Below are positions 50,839 through 58,488 of a stretch of DNA of 64,000 nucleotides, one piece after another. The first letter of the stretch is position 1; every line of letters starts with the position of its first letter. The position numbers were made by a program, and so were the translations under genes. The DNA is from Yeosuana aromativorans (lineage in GTDB: Bacteria > Bacteroidota > Bacteroidia > Flavobacteriales > Flavobacteriaceae), in the NCBI RefSeq assembly GCF_014646655.1, contig NZ_BMNR01000003.1, positions 347,049 to 411,048 on the forward strand. The letters run 5' to 3'. The notes beneath the pieces are model-generated. The model worked only from the letters and a program-made list of their open reading frames with translations. It was not told the DNA's origin and did no database searches.

Positions 50839-50852
50839 AATCATTTAATAAA

Positions 50853-52199
50853 TTAAGGCACATACACCTTAACATTATCAACATGTAATGTCATGTTTTG
50901 ATTAGCCGTATCGCTTCCTGTATATCTAAAAGCAATATAGGCTGTTCCTGTATAACTTGATAAGTCTATCTCACCAGAGTTGGTAAAATTAAACCACGTT
51001 CCATAATCCACTTTATAACTCACATCAAAAGTTAAAGGCGTCCAAGTTGCAGTAGAAATACCAGCAGTTGTTCCATCAAAATCTGTTGAGATTAAAACGG
51101 CTAATGGATCATGGCCAGAATCTGGGTAAGCATGTTCTGTTTGGAAGGTTAAAATTTCTCCATCTTGGGCATCTAAATCGATACCTGGAGTTATCAACCA
51201 TCCAATATTGGAAACATCTTTAGAATTGTATGGGTTAAATTCCGCATAACCATTACCACTATAAACTTGTTCAGACCATGTTACGGTACCAGCAGTAGCA
51301 AAATTTATCCATCCTGGTAAATCAAGATTGGTGTTATCAACAGCGGCACTGAATGTTTCTTCAAACAACGGATCGCAACGGTCATTATCAAACATCACGT
51401 CATCTGTATCTCTAATAAATAATTGATAATCTGAATTGTATTTACTGAAAACAGCTACTATGGAGCCGCGTCCTTGTGGAAATTCTTGCCCTTTAAATGA
51501 TGCAAAGCCACTGTTTCTTAAAATGGTTTGGGAATCATCCACACAATTTTTAAGGTATCTGTTCACGGTATAGGTGTCGGCGGCATTAGCATAAGGTTTA
51601 CCAAGTTCTTCACTTCGTAATTGCATATCATCTATTTGAACCAACATATTGATATAGCTATCGTTATATTGGCTAGGTGTAATTACTTTAGGTACTAAGG
51701 TTGCCACTTCAGAAGAGCGAATAATATAATCTTCATAGTTTACCGAAGAAATACGCTCAATTGATGAGCCATTTATGCTACCAATATGCAAAACACCATT
51801 CATTTCATCCATACCAAGACCGTTCAATTTAACATACACTTTTCTTCCTGGTTTGTATTTTGAATACAAAGACGTTACATCAACATCCAATTGGATAGCG
51901 GCTGTTGGGTTTTCTGGTGCATCTTGAATGATCAGTACTTTGTAAAAATTACCGGCTTCATCATTGGAGACTACGTAACCTTCCATAATTAATTCTCCAC
52001 CATTACTGGCTTCATCAAAATCCACTAAACTACCAGCATACATATCTTTTACAATATTTATTGTTGTATTGGCTGTTATATTAGGTTCTGTTATTTCAAC
52101 ACTAGGGATTTTATAATCATCATCATGTACACAAGATGATAGCGATAGCATAGCTATTAAAACTAGTGTTAATGGCAAAAATGTATTCGTTTTACTCAT
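50853..52199 (-). CDS. DUF5689/choice-of-anchor surface lipoprotein, partner of the upstream TonB receptor
   Basis: A 448-residue lipoprotein. The ATG at 52199 gives a clean lipoprotein signal ending at Cys23 (SLSSC); the longer frame to 52295 overlaps the receptor gene and would bury it. The first half (about 40-270, with YAGSLVDFDEASNGGELIMEGYVVSNDEAGN and GRKVYVKLNGLGMDEMNGVL) resembles DUF5689, an OB-like domain. The last 180 residues form a choice-of-anchor J-type jelly-roll domain (EETFSAAVDN, LPGWINFATAGTVTW, IGWLITPGIDLDAQDG). It probably binds ligand for the receptor encoded 76 bases upstream. Confidence 0.87.
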   Translation of the reverse strand: MSKTNTFLPLTLVLIAMLSLSSCVHDDDYKIPSVEITEPNITANTTINIVKDMYAGSLVDFDEASNGGELIMEGYVVSNDEAGNFYKVLIIQDAPENPTAAIQLDVDVTSLYSKYKPGRKVYVKLNGLGMDEMNGVLHIGSINGSSIERISSVNYEDYIIRSSEVATLVPKVITPSQYNDSYINMLVQIDDMQLRSEELGKPYANAADTYTVNRYLKNCVDDSQTILRNSGFASFKGQEFPQGRGSIVAVFSKYNSDYQLFIRDTDDVMFDNDRCDPLFEETFSAAVDNTNLDLPGWINFATAGTVTWSEQVYSGNGYAEFNPYNSKDVSNIGWLITPGIDLDAQDGEILTFQTEHAYPDSGHDPLAVLISTDFDGTTAGISTATWTPLTFDVSYKVDYGTWFNFTNSGEIDLSSYTGTAYIAFRYTGSDTANQNMTLHVDNVKVYVP

Positions 52200-52275
52200 G
52201 TTCTTGTTATTTATTGAGTTAGTGAATGCTTGGCATTTCATAAGTTGTGATATAATTTTTTTCATAATTTTTTTC

Positions 52276-55044
52276 TTAAAATCTAAAATAGACATTCATA
52301 AAATAAGTGGTTCCTCTACCATACCAATATTTTGAACCAAATACGGGTGTATCATTACTGGTATCATCACGTAATTGTCTGTAGTTGGCATTTCTACCTT
52401 GTTCAAAACCACCTGTTTTATACTCTTTATCAAGTAAGTTGTTGATACTGGCAAAAAAGCCAATATAGGTATTGTCAATTCTCCAAGATTTTCCACCAAT
52501 CAGGTTAACGCACATATAACTATCAAATTTTTCCTGTTTTAACAGTTGTCTTGCTAATTCAGGATCGTAGTCATTAAATGGCAACCCATCAGAATCTTGA
52601 TAGAAATTCTTGGTTCTTGTTAATGGGCTAATGTCTATATAGGTGTCATCAAAAAAGTTTGCTGTGGCACCAATCCACCAATAATCAGGGTCTCTGTATT
52701 CAAACCCAACTGAATATGCCTTTTGTGGGCCGCCTGCTATTTTATAATCTTTTAAGCTTGCTTTACCAAAATCTTGTCTTCCTGTTTCAAAATCTGAAGA
52801 TGTTAAATACAAATTCGGATTGTTGTCATAGGTAAACTGGCCTATGGATGCTACACCTTTTAATTTTATGGTTGGTGTCACTTGAGCCTCTATACCTGCT
52901 TCCAAACCAATTTGCTTTTTATCGATGCCTTGCAAAATTTCTTGAACAAATGCTGTGTTGTCTCCTCCAACACCATCTGCATAATAAAACGAGATTTCAT
53001 TGGCATCTTGGATTTTAGAATAGTATCCTGTTAATTTGGCTTTAACAATGGGTGACCGGTAAATATAACTAGCATCAACGGTACTTATTTTTTCTTCGGA
53101 AATACCACTAACAATATTTTGGTTTTCTCTAGAATTAGAAAACGTATTTTGTATAGATGGCGCTCTAGTTATATAGCCAGCATTTACATCAAATAAATGG
53201 CTTCCGGTAAATTTATACGTAAATCCACCTTTTAGACCAATCCCAGTAAATGATAATTTGTCTCCTTTACCTAAGGAATTGTCTGGATACGCTCCATTTT
53301 GGTATAGTCCTTCTCTTTGATATTGTGTATTTGTGGCACTTGCAGAGACATAAAAATCAATTTTGTTGTACTTGAATTGCCCTTGAGCAAATCCTGATAC
53401 AATGTCTGAGAACAAATTGTAATTGTACCTGAATTTATCACCTTCTCCAACTATTTGGTTTGGGTTTTGTTCATCAAATTGAAATCCGTCAAATGAATCC
53501 ACATTTAAATAGCCTCTACCACCAAGTAAATCAATAATTTCAGCAAAGTTTGATGATTTTAACTTCTGGTAATTAACAGACGCATTCAAAGTGACATGGT
53601 CATTTAAATAAGACGTCAATATGGAATTAGCGGTAAACTGCTTGTCATCTGTTCTATCTTCATACAATATGTATGTTGAATAGTTGTCAACATTGTCTAG
53701 ATTGGTTTGGTACATACTGTTCCAATCTATCTGGCCATCATTTAAAAACTGTTGCTCATTTAAATATGCTTGCTCATAATTGGGCCCAGCAGTAGGTGTG
53801 GTCCAATAACTAGGTAGCTTTTGATAATATGACGGACTAGGGTTGGAACCACCTCCAACAGGAATGCCATCGCTATTTAATCTTTGACCGTTGTAATCGA
53901 GTCGGCTATTACCTATTTTTCCAAATTGATAGGCCACATTGGTATTCAATTTTGTGTTATCCGAAATATCCCAATAATGGTTTAACATAATAATAGGCTC
54001 TTCAACTTCCTTAATACGGGAATTTCGTTTTTCGCCATCTTGCCAACCCCAATATTCATTATATTTTATCCCCTTTAAATCATATACTTCCTGAGTGTTT
54101 GGAGATGATTTACCACGTCTGTTTGGTGTATAGATGGATGTAAAGTTGATACTGTGCTTTTTGCCCAGTTTTTTCTCAATGGATGCAAAAAACGAATTGG
54201 CATCATATAGCGTTGCATCTTGAAACCCTTCATTTCCCCAACGTCTTCCCAACATGAAAGCCATGGACCACCCGTCTTTCATCAGCCCAGTGGCATAGCT
54301 GGCCAATAACCGGTTGGTATAACTTCTGTTTGAAGATGAATACGTGACTCTACCGCCGCTTCTATATTGAGACGCTCTCACGTTAATATTAGTGGTACCT
54401 AAGACCCCTCCAAACGTATAACTTGAAGGCTGTAAACCAGAAGATAATTCTTGGTTTCGCAAGACATCATTTAAACCGCCCCAATCACTCCATTGTGGTC
54501 GTCCGTTATATTGTTTGTTCATGTCAATACCATTTATCAAAACAGATCCGTTGTCAGAATCCAGTCCTCTAACTTTAAAGAAAGATGAGCTAAACTCAAA
54601 AGCTGCTGTTCTTTGAAAAACATCTAAAGACGATGATAACAGTCCTGAAATGTTATCAGCTCCGCTGGTGTCATCATTCAGTTCATCATCAGATAAAGTA
54701 ATGGTAAACAGTTCATTAGAACTTGAGTTATCAAACTCCAAAGTCATATCGGTAATATTAACGGTCTGACCTTCATTGACAACAATAGGATATCTTTTGG
54801 CAGTATATCCGTCCTTAAAAACCTTTAAAACTTGTTCCCCAAAAGGGACTTTACCAGAAAACTCAAACTCACCCAACGCATTTGTTTTGGTAGATTGATT
54901 GGTGTTTTCAATGGTAATAGTAACATCTGGAATTGGTTCAAAAGAAACGGCATCCTTTACACTCCCTTTGATAAGGGTTTGCTGTGCGTAGGTTGTGACA
55001 ATTGAAAAAATTCCGAATAAAAAAATAAGTAACTTTTTTTTCAT
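52276..55044 (-). CDS. TonB-dependent receptor with carboxypeptidase-like N-terminal domain (pair 1)
   Basis: A 922-residue SusC-like receptor. Signal peptide; carboxypeptidase-regulatory-like domain (about 22-110: LIKGSVKDAVSFEPIPDVTI); plug (about 135-235: FFKVRGLDSDNGSVLINGIDMN, GGLNDVLRNQELSSGLQPSSYTFGGVLGTTNIN); barrel to the terminal VYFRF. It is paralogous to the receptor at 58489-61035, sharing MLNHYWDISDNTKLNTNV-type and NTQYQ-type barrel segments. It imports an unknown ligand captured by the downstream lipoprotein. A -7 element TAAATTTG lies at 55108-55101 on the minus strand. Confidence 0.93.
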   Translation of the reverse strand: MKKKLLIFLFGIFSIVTTYAQQTLIKGSVKDAVSFEPIPDVTITIENTNQSTKTNALGEFEFSGKVPFGEQVLKVFKDGYTAKRYPIVVNEGQTVNITDMTLEFDNSSSNELFTITLSDDELNDDTSGADNISGLLSSSLDVFQRTAAFEFSSSFFKVRGLDSDNGSVLINGIDMNKQYNGRPQWSDWGGLNDVLRNQELSSGLQPSSYTFGGVLGTTNINVRASQYRSGGRVTYSSSNRSYTNRLLASYATGLMKDGWSMAFMLGRRWGNEGFQDATLYDANSFFASIEKKLGKKHSINFTSIYTPNRRGKSSPNTQEVYDLKGIKYNEYWGWQDGEKRNSRIKEVEEPIIMLNHYWDISDNTKLNTNVAYQFGKIGNSRLDYNGQRLNSDGIPVGGGSNPSPSYYQKLPSYWTTPTAGPNYEQAYLNEQQFLNDGQIDWNSMYQTNLDNVDNYSTYILYEDRTDDKQFTANSILTSYLNDHVTLNASVNYQKLKSSNFAEIIDLLGGRGYLNVDSFDGFQFDEQNPNQIVGEGDKFRYNYNLFSDIVSGFAQGQFKYNKIDFYVSASATNTQYQREGLYQNGAYPDNSLGKGDKLSFTGIGLKGGFTYKFTGSHLFDVNAGYITRAPSIQNTFSNSRENQNIVSGISEEKISTVDASYIYRSPIVKAKLTGYYSKIQDANEISFYYADGVGGDNTAFVQEILQGIDKKQIGLEAGIEAQVTPTIKLKGVASIGQFTYDNNPNLYLTSSDFETGRQDFGKASLKDYKIAGGPQKAYSVGFEYRDPDYWWIGATANFFDDTYIDISPLTRTKNFYQDSDGLPFNDYDPELARQLLKQEKFDSYMCVNLIGGKSWRIDNTYIGFFASINNLLDKEYKTGGFEQGRNANYRQLRDDTSNDTPVFGSKYWYGRGTTYFMNVYFRF

Positions 55045-55100
55045 ATTTGAATTTAATTTATAAGAAAAAATTTAGTTAAATAATCTGTATTTAACTCCTA

Positions 55101-55108
55101 CAAATTTA
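55101..55108 (-). promoter_or_regulatory. -7 promoter element of the first receptor/lipoprotein pair
   Basis: Minus-strand TAAATTTG matches TAnnTTTG, 57 bases upstream of the receptor ATG. No TTG is evident at -33. Confidence 0.5.
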
Positions 55109-55181
55109 CGTTATTTATAATAAATATCTACTTTTGGAATACGTTTTGTAAACAAAATAATACTCATGTAACTTTTTTTTA

Positions 55182-56234
55182 ATGAAAACATTTAAACATC
55201 TTATTACCGTCTTGCTTTTATGCTCGTTGACTCATGTAACTTCACAGACAAAAAAAACCTTTAAAATACACACTATAGCTTTTTATAATTTGGAAAACTT
55301 GTTTGATACCATAAATGACCCGACCAAATTTGATGAAGCGAGCCCCATGATGGAACTAAAGGCCAATCGTTCTGAAATCTACAAAAGGAAAATCCATAAT
55401 ATGGCACATGTGATAGCTGATATTGGATTTGATGATACGCATAATTCCCCGGTGGCTATTGGCGTTTCAGAAGTTGAAAACAGAGAGGTTTTGGAAGATT
55501 TGATAAATGACCCACAACTACTAGATAAAAATTATGGCATTGTGCACTATCCGTCACCTGATGCCCGCGGAATTGATGTGGCTCTTTTGTACCAAAAACA
55601 ATTTTTTACACCTACTTCAACCAGTAGTCATGAATTGAAAATTTATGATGATGAAACTAGAAAACGTGTCTATACCAGAGATCAACTATTGGTGAGTGGC
55701 AATTTAGATGGCGATCCCATACATATTATTGTAAACCACTGGCCATCAAGAAGTGGCGGTGAAGCCAGAAGTAGGCCCAGGCGTATTGCTGCTGCCAAAT
55801 TGACTAAACATCTAGTGGACTCGCTTCAAATTATTGATCCGTATGCCAAAGTTTTTATTATGGGCGATTTGAATGATGACCCTACCAATGCAAGCATAAA
55901 AGATGTCTTAAAAACTGAAAAAGATAAAGACAAAGTAAAATTTAAAGAAATCTATAACCCGTTTGAAAATTTCTTTAGAAACGGTATTGGTACAACCGCC
56001 TACAGAGATGCCTGGAGTTTATTTGACCAAATCATGATAACCAAACCTTTGTTAGACAAAGATTTTTCATCCTATAGATTTTATAAAGCGGGCATTTTTA
56101 ATAAAAACTATTTAACCCAAAAAGATGGTCAATATAAAGGCTATCCATACAGAAGTTGGGGCTATGGTGGTTTTACCGATGGCTATAGTGACCACTTTCC
56201 TGTATACATGTATGTAATCAAAGAAGTGGATTGA
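55182..56234 (+). CDS. Exported endonuclease/exonuclease/phosphatase (EEP) fold protein
   Basis: A 350-residue secreted EEP-fold hydrolase. A signal peptide (MKTFKHLITVLLLCSLTHVTSQ) precedes the same motif series as the paralogue at 49827: HTIAFYNLENLFD, VAIGVSEVENREV, DARGIDVALLYQ, VNHWPSRSGGEARSRPRR, GDLNDDPTNAS and YSDHFPVYMYV. Export places the phosphodiesterase activity in the periplasm or on the surface. It is divergent from the receptor/lipoprotein pair at 50.8-55 kb. A nuclease role feeding that receptor is an inference. Confidence 0.92.
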   Translation: MKTFKHLITVLLLCSLTHVTSQTKKTFKIHTIAFYNLENLFDTINDPTKFDEASPMMELKANRSEIYKRKIHNMAHVIADIGFDDTHNSPVAIGVSEVENREVLEDLINDPQLLDKNYGIVHYPSPDARGIDVALLYQKQFFTPTSTSSHELKIYDDETRKRVYTRDQLLVSGNLDGDPIHIIVNHWPSRSGGEARSRPRRIAAAKLTKHLVDSLQIIDPYAKVFIMGDLNDDPTNASIKDVLKTEKDKDKVKFKEIYNPFENFFRNGIGTTAYRDAWSLFDQIMITKPLLDKDFSSYRFYKAGIFNKNYLTQKDGQYKGYPYRSWGYGGFTDGYSDHFPVYMYVIKEVD

Positions 56235-56250
56235 TGTATACAAATGAATA

Positions 56251-56280
56251 AAAAAAGCGACCCATATGGGTCGCTTTTTT
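56251..56280. terminator. Bidirectional terminator between EEP gene and four-helix membrane protein gene
   Basis: AAAAAAGCGACCC-AT-GGGTCGCTTTTTT forms a near-perfect hairpin between two convergent stop codons. Confidence 0.88.
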
Positions 56281-56283
56281 TAT

Positions 56284-56724
56284 TCAATGAGGCCAAACCG
56301 CCCAAGGTATCCTAGATAAAAATAACAGTAATGCCAATGTATAAAAAATGGCTATTATTTTTAGCTTCGCTGGTGATGTAAGCTTTTTTTTATGTTTAGA
56401 ATAGCCTATGGTTATGAGCGCTACTGCTATGATATTGATTAAAGGGTGCTCAACCAAATACAAACGGTTTATAGAGTCTTTCATAACACCTCCCATTCCC
56501 AATTCACTAAAAAGACTTAATCTAGGGGATACAAAATAAAGCAGTAAACCAATAAGCAATTGAATGTGCGACACTATTAAGGTAAAAAGCGAGATTCTAA
56601 AATCCCTAGCTTCATATTCTTTTCCAGAAAACCATTTAACCAAAGCATTTACTGATGCTATGATCAAAACCAATAAGACTAAATAAGCCCAGTAGGAATG
56701 TATTATTTTTACAGTATTATACAT
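56284..56724 (-). CDS. Four-helix membrane protein (often called cytochrome b-like)
   Basis: A 146-residue protein with four hydrophobic helices (about 12-28, 46-65, 88-107, 117-137) and histidines near membrane faces (IIHSYWAYL, LIVSHIQLLIG, LVEHPLINI). This pattern occurs in small Bacteroidota membrane proteins annotated as cytochrome b-like or hypothetical. A haem role is conjecture. It has no operon partner. Confidence 0.75.
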   Translation of the reverse strand: MYNTVKIIHSYWAYLVLLVLIIASVNALVKWFSGKEYEARDFRISLFTLIVSHIQLLIGLLLYFVSPRLSLFSELGMGGVMKDSINRLYLVEHPLINIIAVALITIGYSKHKKKLTSPAKLKIIAIFYTLALLLFLSRIPWAVWPH

Positions 56725-56775
56725 GTTTTAAAAATTAAATTATGTTATAAAAGCAAATGTAATGATTTTGAAAAT

Positions 56776-56809
56776 AAAAAAACCCGCATAATTGATTATG
56801 CGGGTTTTT
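56776..56809 (-). terminator. Terminator of the second receptor/lipoprotein pair
   Basis: On the minus strand AAAAACCCGCATAAT pairs with ATTATGCGGGTTTTTT, 28 bases beyond the lipoprotein stop codon. Confidence 0.85.
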
Positions 56810-56836
56810 GATTAAATATAGATTGTTAGTTATAGC

Positions 56837-58477
56837 TTATAAAGCAACCCATTTACCATTTTCCTTAATTAGTTTAACAGAAAATTCTGCTATACCTCCA
56901 GCATAAACAAGATAAGACACCAAATATTTTTGCCCTTCTGCTGCGTTTGGATCAATATGGTCTAATAAAACACCTAAGGAATAGTTAATATCATCTTGGC
57001 TCCAAGAAGAATCATAATCATGATAATTGCTCAAAGTAGCCAAACCTCCAGTAACATTTGAATCTCCTTCTAATGCAGTGGCCATATATTCATAGTCACC
57101 ACTTGTCACTGTATATCTAATGGTATTATCTGGCACAAACACTCCATTTTCTACACCAAACTGTAATGTAGTAGCTATTGTAGATGTATGTGGTGTCCAC
57201 ATACCATCAACGACTGTATATAAGTTGCCCCTTGTTTGTGTTGCATTAGCAGAGCTAGAATAATATTTGTATATTACAATAACTTGATCATCGTTTTGCC
57301 CATATGTATATGGGTTTGTTGTGCTTAAAAACTTGGTGATATAATCATCGGCTGGAATAGAACTACTAAAGTTATCATATCGTCCTGGTTGTCCAGAAGC
57401 TTCTCCCATTGAATTATAATCGGAAGCACTCAAATAATAAACCCCATCAACGGCCTCCCATGATGTTCCATTGTACATAAAGTATTCTCCTTTTGAGTCT
57501 GTTGGGCCAGTTACTCCAAGTGTTTTAATAGCCATGCTTGAAATTCTCCATCGTCCAACATCTGACCCCAATGACTGATATTTAAATGCCACATTAATAG
57601 TTTGCCCATCATAAGCAGAAAAATCATAGTCTTCGGAGAGGGCATTATAATCATCTACTCCTGGAGGAGTAGCCAAGGTAATCTCATCCCATGTAGCCAA
57701 TGAAACGTCTCCTGTGTAATCTGTTGACACCAATATTTTAAGCAACGAAGGATCTGAAGCATATTTAATGGCGTGAGCTATTTGAAATTTGAGATTGTTA
57801 ATTCCAGATAGATTAATTGAAGGTGAAACCAACCATTCAATATTATCCTCTGCACTTCCATAGGCATTACCTTGGACGTAACCTGATTGTGAAGTCCAAA
57901 CATCAAAATTTCCAGCTTCCTCCTTAACGGACCAACCTTCTAAACTACCAGCAAAATTATAGGCAACAACATTAGCCAAACCAACTACTGGAGTTTCAGT
58001 ATATTGTTTGTAACTTGCCAATACTATTTGACCTTCTGTTGGACTTGCAATATTAGCCATCAAAACATCTGGAATTTTTGTTGTCGCATCTACATTTGGA
58101 TAGAATCCAAATGCATCACTCCCTGTGGCGGCATAATCATCATTAGTTAATGCATAAACATCTGCTCCTGTATAATCACTAACACCTTCAGCATTTCCAA
58201 TGTATAAATTATACCCAACTAATACTGATGACCCATTGCCAAAATATGGATACATACCAGTTAAAAAATCTGGCAGCATTGCTTTTGCATCATCTTCAGA
58301 ATTAAAGCTTCCGTAAGTCAACCCTAATTCATCATAATCATCACTTGTTAAGGTATATTCAGCAGTTCCTACAACACCTTGATCCTGTGAATCAAGTTTC
58401 TTATTAATATCATCTAAAGGATTACAACCTACCAAGATTGTTCCTAGAATTATTGTTAAATAAATTATTCTTTTCAT
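56837..58477 (-). CDS. Surface lipoprotein with choice-of-anchor J-type domain and internal repeats (pair 2)
   Basis: A 546-residue lipoprotein, signal ending at Cys18 (GTILVGC). About four copies of a 60-70-residue repeat (YTLTSDDYDELG, VYALTNDDYAATG, YYLSASDYNSMG, YTVTSGDYEYMA) surround a central jelly-roll (about 168-318: NFAGSLEGWSVKEEAGN, IEWLVSPSINLSG). The ATG at 58477 is preferred to the TTG two codons upstream. It follows the second TonB receptor by 11 bases and should be its ligand-binding partner. The jelly-roll resembles the one in the DUF5689 lipoprotein of pair 1. Confidence 0.87.
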   Translation of the reverse strand: MKRIIYLTIILGTILVGCNPLDDINKKLDSQDQGVVGTAEYTLTSDDYDELGLTYGSFNSEDDAKAMLPDFLTGMYPYFGNGSSVLVGYNLYIGNAEGVSDYTGADVYALTNDDYAATGSDAFGFYPNVDATTKIPDVLMANIASPTEGQIVLASYKQYTETPVVGLANVVAYNFAGSLEGWSVKEEAGNFDVWTSQSGYVQGNAYGSAEDNIEWLVSPSINLSGINNLKFQIAHAIKYASDPSLLKILVSTDYTGDVSLATWDEITLATPPGVDDYNALSEDYDFSAYDGQTINVAFKYQSLGSDVGRWRISSMAIKTLGVTGPTDSKGEYFMYNGTSWEAVDGVYYLSASDYNSMGEASGQPGRYDNFSSSIPADDYITKFLSTTNPYTYGQNDDQVIVIYKYYSSSANATQTRGNLYTVVDGMWTPHTSTIATTLQFGVENGVFVPDNTIRYTVTSGDYEYMATALEGDSNVTGGLATLSNYHDYDSSWSQDDINYSLGVLLDHIDPNAAEGQKYLVSYLVYAGGIAEFSVKLIKENGKWVAL

Positions 58478-58488
58478 GTTCAATTTTT

